From JAPLXD01 sp041662765 (GTDB taxonomy: Bacteria; Patescibacteriota; Minisyncoccia; Moranbacterales; UBA11712), in the NCBI GenBank assembly GCA_041662765.1, contig JBAZRT010000035.1:1-6946 (forward strand): DNA of 6,946 nucleotides, in the 5' to 3' direction. Shown piece by piece: positions 1 through 5,890 of this stretch. Positions within the stretch are counted from its first letter, which is position 1; each line of letters opens with the position of its first letter. The translations under genes were made by a program, and so were the position numbers. A model generated the notes under the pieces. The model did no database searches. It saw only the letters and a program-made list of their open reading frames with translations, and was not told the DNA's origin.

Positions 1-697
1 CTGTCACAACTGTTCCGCGTCCTTCAATTGAGAAAATATCTTCGATCGGCATCAAATATGGCTTGTCGACATCGCGCACCGGATCAGGAATTTTTTCATC
101 AAGGGCCGCAACGATATCAAAAATTGATTTGGCCGCTTCTTCGTCTTTGCTTTTTGATTCAAGCGCTTTCAAAGCTGAACCGCGAACGATGGTTGCGTTG
201 TCACCGTCAAATTCATATTTGGTGAGAAGCTCGCGCACTTCCGCTTCGACCAAATCAATCAATTCCGGATCATCAACCATATCAACTTTGTTGAGAAAAA
301 CAACAATTGCCGGCACGCCAACTTGGCGGGCGAGAAGAATATGTTCGCGAGTCTGCGGCATCGGACCATCCGTCGCGCTGACAACCAAAATCGCTCCGTC
401 CATCTGGGCGGCACCGGTGATCATGTTTTTGATATAATCGGCGTGTCCCGGGCAGTCAACGTGGGCATAGTGCCGCTTTTCTGATTCATATTCGCAGTGA
501 GCGGTCGCAATCGTGATCCCGCGCTCTCTTTCTTCTGGAGCTTTGTCGATCTCATCGACGCCTTTTTCTTTGGCCTGTCCGAGAAAGCTCAAGACATGCA
601 AAATAGCCGCGGTAAGAGTGGTCTTGCCATGGTCAACATGTCCGATTGTACCAACGTTTACGTGCAGTTTTGATCGATCAAATGCTTCTGCTGCCAT
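1..697 (-). CDS. tuf: Elongation factor Tu, 3'-truncated by the window edge
   Basis: EF-Tu is the cytoplasmic GTPase that carries aminoacyl-tRNA to the ribosomal A site. Translating the minus strand from the ATG at 697-695 gives 232 residues that match EF-Tu throughout. They include the P-loop GHVDHGKT at residues 19-26, the switch I end RGITI at 59-63, DCPGH at 81-85, NKVD at 136-139, and the G5-type GSALKAL near 174. The visible part ends in early domain II (IEGRGTVVT), so the rest of domain II and domain III lie beyond position 1. The start is fixed by the conserved N-terminus (HVNVGTIGH a few residues in). A weak Shine-Dalgarno-like GGGAAG lies 9 bases upstream, the best ribosome-binding signal in the window. 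It is the last visible gene of the str cluster but has its own upstream promoters and a leader of about 100 nt. Identity is certain; the copy number in the genome cannot be seen. Confidence 0.98.
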   Translation of the reverse strand, partial: MAAEAFDRSKLHVNVGTIGHVDHGKTTLTAAILHVLSFLGQAKEKGVDEIDKAPEERERGITIATAHCEYESEKRHYAHVDCPGHADYIKNMITGAAQMDGAILVVSATDGPMPQTREHILLARQVGVPAIVVFLNKVDMVDDPELIDLVEAEVRELLTKYEFDGDNATIVRGSALKALESKSKDEEAAKSIFDIVAALDEKIPDPVRDVDKPYLMPIEDIFSIEGRGTVVT

Positions 698-711
698 TTT
701 TTTCAACTTCC

Positions 712-752
712 CGAATTCGCCCAAATCACAACCTCGAATTTGTGCAAATTCG
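712..752 (-). promoter_or_regulatory. Structured tuf leader with competing inverted repeats
   Basis: The tuf 5' leader holds a perfect inverted repeat at 735-752 (CGAATTTG, 2-base centre, CAAATTCG). A second palindrome, CGAATTCG at 712-719, lies just upstream of the GGGAAG ribosome-binding-like sequence. The segment AATTCG at 740-735 can pair either within the first repeat or with CGAATT at 719-714. A third stem (CACAA 744-740 with TTGTG 731-727) competes with both. These pairings are read directly from the sequence. A regulatory role in tuf translation is inference. The region could also bind a protein as DNA or simply be AT-rich chance pairing. Confidence 0.4.
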
Positions 753-801
753 TTTTATTTAGAATTTATTAAGTTATACTTTTATAAATCTCTACGAAAG
801 T

Positions 802-830
802 ATTGTATACTATCTTTTATTTTTTGGCAA
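802..830 (-). promoter_or_regulatory. Probable main promoter of tuf
   Basis: On the minus strand a -35 box TTGCCA (830-825, five of six matches to TTGACA) is followed by exactly 17 bases and a -10 box TACAAT (807-802, five of six matches to TATAAT). This is a good housekeeping-sigma promoter. Initiation would be expected near 795, giving a leader of about 98 nt before the tuf ATG. It lies inside the 194-bp gap between the small Phd-like gene and tuf, where an independent EF-Tu promoter makes sense. Confidence 0.7.
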
Positions 831-859
831 GAGCTTTTGTATTTCTCGCCACATATGGA

Positions 860-888
860 AATTTATCACAATGCCTTTTATTTGTCAA
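860..888 (-). promoter_or_regulatory. Possible second, upstream promoter of tuf
   Basis: A perfect -35 hexamer TTGACA (888-883) is followed by a 17-base spacer and a weaker -10 box TAAATT (865-860, four of six matches). It begins only a few bases after the stop codon of the small Phd-like gene (892). With the stronger site at 830-802 it would form a tandem promoter pair for tuf. The weak -10 makes this less certain. Confidence 0.45.
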
Positions 889-891
889 TGT

Positions 892-1158
892 CTACACATA
901 CTCTATATCTTCGAGTTCCTCGATTTCATCAAGGGCGATTTCGTCATCCGCGGTTTGCTTTTCGCGCCAGAGAGAAATGTCGGAGTTTATTTTTTCGATA
1001 AGTTCTTCTTCCGTCAAGGTTTGAACCGATTTGCGGTCAAGAACCGCACTGCGATACTCGTCAAAATTCATGACAATATACTTCGGCTGGCCGTCTTCGA
1101 CAATTATATATCTTCCGCCGGCAAGGTCCATTATTTCTTTGAGATCTTTCGAAAACAT
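892..1158 (-). CDS. Small Phd/YefM-antitoxin-like protein between fusA and tuf
   Basis: This encodes 88 residues starting at the ATG at 1158-1156. Residues 15-40 (GRYIIVEDGQPKYIVM then NFDEYRSAVL) resemble the Phd/YefM antitoxin core, in which a strand with D/NGxP is followed by a hydrophobic strand and a D/E-Y helix. Residues 47-66 look helical (TEEELIEKI...LWREK), and residues 71-88 form a strongly acidic tail. The reading frame is open upstream to 1233. That longer start would overlap fusA by about 65 bp and add a Lys/Arg-rich out-of-frame stretch, so the internal ATG, 10 bp after the fusA stop, is preferred. Such spacing suggests co-transcription and perhaps translational coupling with fusA. 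No toxin gene is adjacent, so it is either a solitary antitoxin-like repressor or a protein repurposed for the translation operon. The fold assignment comes from reading the motif, not a search. Function is unknown. Confidence 0.8.
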   Translation of the reverse strand: MFSKDLKEIMDLAGGRYIIVEDGQPKYIVMNFDEYRSAVLDRKSVQTLTEEELIEKINSDISLWREKQTADDEIALDEIEELEDIEYV

Positions 1159-1168
1159 AGATTTTATT

Positions 1169-3256
1169 TTACTTCTTTTCCCCGCCTTTGATCTCTTCCG
1201 CCACATTTTTCGGCACTTCTTCATAGTGGTCAAATTCCATCGAGTAGTTCGCCCGTCCCTGGGACATTGAGCGAAGCTGCGTTGCGTATCCGAACATTGA
1301 TGCCAACGGCACTGTGGCTTTGATCACTTTTACCCGGGCGTTTCCTTCTCCGCGGTCTTCCATCTCCTGAATCTGCCCGCGTTTTGAGTTGAGATCCCCG
1401 ACAACATCTCCCATGAAATTTTCCGGCGTGATCACTTCAACTTTCATGATCGGCTCGAGAATGATCGGTTTCGCCCGCTTCACGGCTTCCTGCACGGCCA
1501 AAGACCCGGCGATTTTGAACGCCGCCTCCGAAGAGTCGACATCATGGAACGATCCGTCATAGACGGCCACTTTGACATCCACGAGCGGGAAACCGGCGAT
1601 CACACCGTTTTCCAAAGCCTCTTTGGCGCCTCTTTCAATCGGCGTGATATATTCTTGAGGAATAGCTCCTCCTTTTATTTCATTCACAAATTCGAATCCT
1701 CCACCCGGTTCAAGGGGTTCAACTCTGAGCCAACAATGTCCATATTGTCCGCGACCGCCGGATTGGCGGATATATTTTCCTTCAGCTTGAGCTGTTTGCT
1801 TGATTGTCTCGCGATAGGCTACTTGCGGACGTCCAATATTGGCTTCCACTTTGAATTCGCGCTTCATGCGGTCAACAATAATATCGAGATGCAGTTCGCC
1901 CATTCCTTCAATAATGGTTTGGCCGGATTCTTCATCTGTGTGCACCCGAAAAGTCGGATCTTCCTCGGCCAATTTTTTGAGCGCCAAGCCCATTTTTTCC
2001 TGATCAGCCTTCGTTTTCGGCTCGATCGCGATCGCAATAACCGGCTCTGGAAAGGTGATTGATTCAAGAACGACTGGTTTTACCGGATCGCAAAGCGTAT
2101 CACCGGTGGTTGTATATTTCATGCCGACAAGAGCCCCGATTCCGCCGGAATGTATTTCCTCCATTTCTTCACGGTGATTGGCATGCATCAAAAGAATTCG
2201 TCCGATTCTTTCTTTTTCCCCTTTTGTTGAGTTCAAAACATATGATCCGGCTTTCACCATTCCTGAATATACCCGGAAAAAAGTGAGCTGGCCGACAAAC
2301 GGATCAGTCGCCACCTTGAAAGCAAGAGCTGAAAAGGGCGCTTTGTCGTCGGCTTTTATTTCAATTTCTTCATTCGTTTTCGGATCTGTCCCTTTGGCGG
2401 GAGGAATATCGATCGGAGACGGCAGATAGTCGACTACTCCGTCGAGAACCGGCTGGACACCCTTGTTGCGAAGAGCTGTTCCGCAGTACACCGGGAACAA
2501 TTTTACATTTATGACAGCGTTGCGAAGAGCCTTCTTGAGCTCCTCGGTTGAAATTTCTTCCCCGCCCAAAAATTTTTCCGTGAGCGCGTCATCTGTTTCG
2601 GAGATCTTTTCCACCATTTTTTCGCGGTATTCCTTGGCTTGCTCTTGAAGATCCGCCGGAATTTCATCTTCTTTTACAATTTCACCCATATCGCCTTCGA
2701 AATATTCCGCTTTCATTTTCATGAGGTCCACCACGCCCTTGAAATCCCCTCTTTGTCCGATCGGAATTTGCACAGCGACTGCGTTTGGGTTGAGACGGTT
2801 CCAGATCGTGCCCAAAGAAAAGAAAAAATCCGCGCCTTCTTTATCAACCTTGTTGATGAAGCAAAGCCGCGGTACGTTGTATTTATCTGCTTGCCTCCAA
2901 ACCGTTTCGGATTGAGGCTCAACTCCTTCTTTTCCATCAAACACAATAACTCCGCCGTCCAAAACCCGAAGGCTTCTTTCGACTTCCACCGTGAAATCAA
3001 CGTGTCCCGGAGTATCAATGATATTTATCTGGCAGTCTTGCCAAAAACAAGTCGTCGCGGCCGAAGTGATCGTGATACCGCGCTCTTTTTCCTGTTCCAT
3101 CCAGTCCATCGTTGCCTCACCTTCGTGCACTTCACCGATCTTGTGGGAAATTCCCGTATAAAACAAAATCCGCTCGGTAGTGGTGGTTTTCCCGGCGTCT
3201 ATATGGGCTATGATGCCTATATTTCTATATTTTTCAATAGGATATTTTCGTGCCAT
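1169..3256 (-). CDS. fusA: Elongation factor G
   Basis: EF-G is the cytoplasmic GTPase that drives tRNA-mRNA translocation and, with ribosome recycling factor, splits ribosomes. The 695-residue product is full length (E. coli has 704). It shows the P-loop AHIDAGKT at 17-24, RGITI at 59-63, DTPGH at 81-85, NKVD at 135-138 and CGTA at 258-261. Domain III contains EGMGELHLDIIVDRM at about 450-464. Domain IV has the SGGRGQYGH segment near 499-507 and the tip loop HDVDSSE at 571-577, which enters the decoding centre. Domain V extends to the charged C-terminus. The segment DGKEGVEPQSETVWRQ at 107-122 resembles actinobacterial EF-G more than proteobacterial. The gene starts 6 bp after the rpsG stop, with only AAAAAT between stop and ATG and no Shine-Dalgarno sequence, so translation is probably coupled to rpsG. 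The Lys-rich C-terminus ends 10 bp before the small Phd-like gene. Confidence 0.99.
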   Translation of the reverse strand: MARKYPIEKYRNIGIIAHIDAGKTTTTERILFYTGISHKIGEVHEGEATMDWMEQEKERGITITSAATTCFWQDCQINIIDTPGHVDFTVEVERSLRVLDGGVIVFDGKEGVEPQSETVWRQADKYNVPRLCFINKVDKEGADFFFSLGTIWNRLNPNAVAVQIPIGQRGDFKGVVDLMKMKAEYFEGDMGEIVKEDEIPADLQEQAKEYREKMVEKISETDDALTEKFLGGEEISTEELKKALRNAVINVKLFPVYCGTALRNKGVQPVLDGVVDYLPSPIDIPPAKGTDPKTNEEIEIKADDKAPFSALAFKVATDPFVGQLTFFRVYSGMVKAGSYVLNSTKGEKERIGRILLMHANHREEMEEIHSGGIGALVGMKYTTTGDTLCDPVKPVVLESITFPEPVIAIAIEPKTKADQEKMGLALKKLAEEDPTFRVHTDEESGQTIIEGMGELHLDIIVDRMKREFKVEANIGRPQVAYRETIKQTAQAEGKYIRQSGGRGQYGHCWLRVEPLEPGGGFEFVNEIKGGAIPQEYITPIERGAKEALENGVIAGFPLVDVKVAVYDGSFHDVDSSEAAFKIAGSLAVQEAVKRAKPIILEPIMKVEVITPENFMGDVVGDLNSKRGQIQEMEDRGEGNARVKVIKATVPLASMFGYATQLRSMSQGRANYSMEFDHYEEVPKNVAEEIKGGEKK

Positions 3257-3262
3257 ATTTTT

Positions 3263-3730
3263 CTATGCGAAGTGCGCAAACGCCTTGTTCGCGTCCGCCA
3301 TCCGATGCACATCTTCCCGCTTTTTCATCGCTGCGCCTTGTTTTTGGGCGGCATCAAGCAGTTCGTCGGCCAATTTTTCCGCCATTCTCTTGCCTTTTTT
3401 CGCTCTCACGGCTGAAATAACCCAGCGCATCGCAAGTGTTGCTCGCCGATCGCCCGCAACTTGAACGGGAACTTGGTAGTTCGCTCCTACGATTCTTCGC
3501 GATTTGAGCTCAACTAAGGGTGAAACGTTCTTTATCGCTTGTTCAAAAACATTGAGTCCGCCTTTTTTGGTTCGCTCGTGAATAACAGCAAAAGAATCCT
3601 GAACAATCCGTTCGGCTATGCTCCTTTTCCCTTCTTGCATCAGATGACCGACAAATCTCCCGACAATCAGGCTGTTGTAATTCGGGTCTATTTTCCAGTT
3701 TTTCTTATATACTCGTTTTCTTCTTGGCAT
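3263..3730 (-). CDS. rpsG: 30S ribosomal protein S7
   Basis: S7 is a primary 16S rRNA-binding protein that nucleates assembly of the 30S head and contacts tRNA at the E site. The 155-residue length matches the family (about 156). The N-terminus PRRKRVYKK, the VGRFVGHLMQEGKRSIAE region, the motif NVFEQAIKNVSPLVELKSRR (about 60-79) and the VQVAGDRRATLAMRW region (about 90-103) are all typical. The gene lies 29 bp downstream of rpsL and 6 bp upstream of fusA, the standard str operon position. In E. coli, S7 represses its own operon by binding a structured rpsL-rpsG spacer of roughly 100 nt. Here the spacer is short and AT-rich (with a TTGAA direct repeat) and shows no comparable hairpin, so that mechanism is unlikely in the same form. 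The start lacks a Shine-Dalgarno sequence and reads ATTTATTTATG. Confidence 0.99.
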   Translation of the reverse strand: MPRRKRVYKKNWKIDPNYNSLIVGRFVGHLMQEGKRSIAERIVQDSFAVIHERTKKGGLNVFEQAIKNVSPLVELKSRRIVGANYQVPVQVAGDRRATLAMRWVISAVRAKKGKRMAEKLADELLDAAQKQGAAMKKREDVHRMADANKAFAHFA

Positions 3731-3759
3731 AAATAAATTGGTTCAAAATTCAAAATAAA

Positions 3760-4173
3760 CTAGGCTTTTGGCCTTTTCGCTCCATATTTCGATCTCCCTC
3801 TTTTTCTCTCCCCGACTCCTGCCGCATCCAGAACCCCACGTACTATATGATAACGAACTCCTGGAAGGTCAGGTACCCGGCCACCGCGAATCATAACAAT
3901 CGAGTGTTCCTGCAAATTGTGCCCGATCCCGGGGATATACGCCGTCACTTCCATCCCATTGGAAAGCCGAACCCTGGCGATCTTTCGAAGCGCTGAGTTT
4001 GGTTTTTTGGGAGTAGTCGTGGAAACCTTGACGCAAACGCCTCGCTTGAAGGGACTGTTCGTGTCGACCGGACGATTTTTGAGCGTATTAAAAATCCTCT
4101 CCATTGCCGGAGATTTGGATTTCACTTTCTGGACCTTGCGAGGTCTTTTTTTGAGCTGGTTGATCGTTGGCAT
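3760..4173 (-). CDS. rpsL: 30S ribosomal protein S12, long Gram-positive-type form
   Basis: S12 sits at the decoding centre and helps monitor codon-anticodon pairing; it is the classic streptomycin target region. The 137-residue product carries the conserved TTTPKKPNSALRK (52-64), GIGHNLQEHS (82-91) and GGRVPDLPGVRYH (97-109). Compared with the 124-aa E. coli protein it has an extra stretch around residues 26-40 before KRGVC. The same insertion occurs in Bacillus-type S12, so this is the long form. The streptomycin-linked first lysine of PKKP is kept at K56. The second resistance site, K in RVKDLPG of E. coli, is proline here (P101). D102, the usual methylthiolation site for RimO, is present. 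It is the first gene of the str operon, 123 bp after the preceding gene, with its own promoter. No Shine-Dalgarno sequence precedes the ATG (TTTTATTTATG). Confidence 0.99.
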   Translation of the reverse strand: MPTINQLKKRPRKVQKVKSKSPAMERIFNTLKNRPVDTNSPFKRGVCVKVSTTTPKKPNSALRKIARVRLSNGMEVTAYIPGIGHNLQEHSIVMIRGGRVPDLPGVRYHIVRGVLDAAGVGERKRGRSKYGAKRPKA

Positions 4174-4186
4174 AAATAAAACGAGC

Positions 4187-4200
4187 GCTAGTCAGCTAGC
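4187..4200 (-). promoter_or_regulatory. Hairpin at the 5' end of the str operon leader
   Basis: The minus strand reads GCTAG-CTGA-CTAGC, a perfect 5-bp stem with a 4-base loop. From the promoter at 4236-4210, transcription should begin near 4203, so the stem would lie almost at the mRNA 5' end, about 13 bases before the rpsL ATG. Such a hairpin may protect the transcript or influence initiation. It lacks a U-tract, so it is not a terminator. The pairing is seen; the role is inferred. Confidence 0.45.
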
Positions 4201-4209
4201 AAAAGTAAT

Positions 4210-4236
4210 ATTATATAATTCGGCAGAAATTGTCAA
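4210..4236 (-). promoter_or_regulatory. Probable str operon promoter
   Basis: A perfect -35 box TTGACA (4236-4231) and a perfect -10 box TATAAT (4215-4210) are separated by 15 bases, shorter than the optimal 17. The overlapping hexamer TAATAT (4213-4208) would give a 17-base spacer but a poorer -10. Either way a strong promoter lies in the 123-bp gap upstream of rpsL, and the transcript would start near 4203 with a leader of only about 30 nt. It would serve rpsL, rpsG, fusA and probably the small gene after fusA. Confidence 0.75.
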
Positions 4237-4296
4237 CAACTCTCAAAATATCCGACACGGGAAAGTGCATCTGACCTCGAAGAAAAAATTTCATTC

Positions 4297-5163
4297 TTAT
4301 TTGCTCGGCGGCTGAAGCGGCCCTTCAATTTTTGTTGCGGTGAACTCGACAACAGAAAAAGTAGGCTTATCTGAAGTCGCGGCCACCATATCTCCAACTT
4401 TTAGTTCGCTGAATTTCTTGTTTGTGAATACAGTTTTATCGTCAACAAAAACTTTATATTGAGTTGTAATTTTAGAGACGGACGCAGGATCCATTTTTCC
4501 AATATTCTTTGCTTGAGAATAGTCAATTTTGGAATAATCTATCCAGTTAGATTCAATAACAAAATAATTATCACCAGCTGTCTTTATCGGCCCGGCTATA
4601 GCTTTGTCTTGCTTAATATAATCCGCAAGATTGAGATCAGAAGGGTTCTTTGCGAAAGAGCTTGAAGTCACCAGAACTTTGCTAGCTGTCAAGTCGTCTG
4701 TTTTGTATATCGGATTGTTAGTAAAGACAATGACCTGATCGCCGACATTGATATCATCCATTTTTAGCTCTGAAAATATAGTATTGGCATCAATTTTGAC
4801 CGAAAACGTTTTTTTAGAATTAGGCAAGGAATCCGTTTGTTTGAGAGCGCTGTCATGGAGACCGGAAAGTTTGGAAAAATCAACTATAACAGCTTCTATG
4901 GTCAATAAATTATCGTTTTTAGCTGTAACAGTCCCCTCTAATTCTTTTGTGCTATCCGCAATACTATTTTGCACAGCGCTTATCGTAGACGCCGACGCAA
5001 TACCCGTTTGGTTTCTCATAGTTGGCCTATCTATCCCGCCAACTTCATTTTTCAGGTTCACTATCATTTTTTGCTGATAAACAAATCCAGCAATAATCAA
5101 AAGCACTAAGACAATAACGGCGATTAAAATATATTTTGCTTTACTTTTCTCTTCAATTATCAT
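4297..5163 (-). CDS. Membrane-anchored protein with two tandem DUF5666-like domains
   Basis: The product has 288 residues. A short charged N-terminus (MIIEEKSKAK) precedes one hydrophobic segment at about 11-29 and then a hydrophilic remainder, so it is probably a single-pass protein facing outward. Residues 74-165 and 188-281 are two copies of one domain. Each begins with a G-x-V/I strand (EGTVTAKNDNLLTIEA, then AGPIKTAGDNYFVIES), continues with V/I-D-F/Y-S-K-L/I and a variable Ser/Lys loop, and ends with a FSELK-x-VGD-type strand and an xTASKV/FTATKI strand. The SELKVGDxV and TATKI signatures resemble DUF5666, a small beta-barrel-like domain of unknown role often found in exported proteins. 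It starts 22 bp after the preceding gene with no Shine-Dalgarno sequence. No enzyme motifs or cysteines are seen. It ends 123 bp before rpsL with no clear terminator. The function is unknown. Confidence 0.9.
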   Translation of the reverse strand: MIIEEKSKAKYILIAVIVLVLLIIAGFVYQQKMIVNLKNEVGGIDRPTMRNQTGIASASTISAVQNSIADSTKELEGTVTAKNDNLLTIEAVIVDFSKLSGLHDSALKQTDSLPNSKKTFSVKIDANTIFSELKMDDINVGDQVIVFTNNPIYKTDDLTASKVLVTSSSFAKNPSDLNLADYIKQDKAIAGPIKTAGDNYFVIESNWIDYSKIDYSQAKNIGKMDPASVSKITTQYKVFVDDKTVFTNKKFSELKVGDMVAATSDKPTFSVVEFTATKIEGPLQPPSK

Positions 5164-5185
5164 AAATATAATATTAATTAATTAT

Positions 5186-5851
5186 TTAGTCAGCAACACA
5201 TCCAACTGCTCTCGTGAAAGGTAAGCAGGTGTTTGGCGTTGAATTACACCCAGTGGCATATACTGGGGTTTGGTAAGAACTGTCACAAGGCCACCAACAG
5301 CAGCATGTTGCAACCCAGACCCATTCATAATAAGCAATATATGAATATGAACCAGTGCTGTAATATGTTCTTGCTTCAGTCGCTGGATCTATGTCACTGA
5401 ATGGGTGGGAGCCGGTAGTAACTGTGGTTGCACCCGCGCAACCACCATTTGTTCCTACGCAAGTATTTGCATTCGTTTCACTAAATTTATTGTATTGATG
5501 CCAACCCGTTGGGCAGGAAGTGCCAGGAATTTTGCAGACCGTGACCCCGCCTCCAATGTCAACTTCGCTTCCGCCCTCAAAGTTGCATTTCAGAAAAGTC
5601 GGATTTGCAAGAGAGCTTAGGCATATTTCGGTTCCGGTGACTGTTGTGCATATATCTCCCTGTTTGACCTGCTTGGATGCCCCCGTATTGATCGGTGCGG
5701 CGATGTTCCCGTCAGGCGCGTTGAAGGATGGCTCAACCCAGGCTCTGGAAAATTGAATGGAAATGCCGACAATTGTTCCCAGCACCAAAACCCCAAGCCA
5801 GAAAGCCAGCCTATGATAAATTTTTCTTTCTTTTGTTTTCTTTTTTTTCAT
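5186..5851 (-). CDS. Exported Cys-rich protein with CPR-type WxEP...PIN motif
   Basis: The product has 221 residues. A Lys-rich start (MKKKKTKERK) and a hydrophobic segment at about 15-34 form a signal peptide or anchor, with a possible signal peptidase site after SRA at 35-37. Directly after it comes WVEPSFNAP...NIAAPINTG (38-57), then QVKQGD. This arrangement recurs after the signal peptide in many uncharacterised Parcubacteria proteins, as far as I recall. The rest contains 14 cysteines, including CPTGW at 113-117 and CCCWWPC at 183-189, next to an aromatic-rich stretch (YYSTGSYSYIAYYEWVW, 163-179). Many cysteines in an exported domain suggest disulfides; metal binding is possible for the CCC cluster. 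It lies 39 bp after a Cys-rich exported gene and 22 bp before the DUF5666-like gene, so the three are probably co-transcribed. No Shine-Dalgarno sequence precedes the ATG. I do not recognise a characterised family. Confidence 0.88.
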   Translation of the reverse strand: MKKKKTKERKIYHRLAFWLGVLVLGTIVGISIQFSRAWVEPSFNAPDGNIAAPINTGASKQVKQGDICTTVTGTEICLSSLANPTFLKCNFEGGSEVDIGGGVTVCKIPGTSCPTGWHQYNKFSETNANTCVGTNGGCAGATTVTTGSHPFSDIDPATEARTYYSTGSYSYIAYYEWVWVATCCCWWPCDSSYQTPVYATGCNSTPNTCLPFTRAVGCVAD

Positions 5852-5890
5852 AATTTTTTTAATTTATATTTTGTTATAATCGCTAAATAA

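Noticed and set aside
823..850. Imperfect stem (GGCGAG with CTCTTGCC) as a terminator after the small gene
   Set aside because: On the minus strand it is interrupted by unpaired bases and followed by A residues rather than a U-tract, and it overlaps a good promoter.
1159..1233. A longer start (ATG at 1233) for the small Phd-like gene
   Set aside because: It would overlap the end of fusA by about 65 bp and add a Lys/Arg-rich stretch unlike the family's N-terminus. The ATG at 1158 follows the fusA stop neatly.
2843..2854. NKVD instead of NKMD in the EF-G nucleotide-binding motif
   Set aside because: The key N, K and D are kept; valine at the third position is a tolerated change (EF-Tu here also has NKVD), so no functional meaning is claimed.
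2639..3415. A 258-codon open frame on the plus strand opposite fusA and rpsG
   Set aside because: It lies antisense to two certain genes, has no recognisable domain or start signal, and reflects codon bias of the minus-strand genes. Other plus-strand frames across the window are rejected for the same reason.
4245..4296. A terminator after the 288-aa gene
   Set aside because: Only a 3-bp stem (CCG-TGT-CGG) and a T-run without a preceding stem are present, so no intrinsic terminator can be supported.
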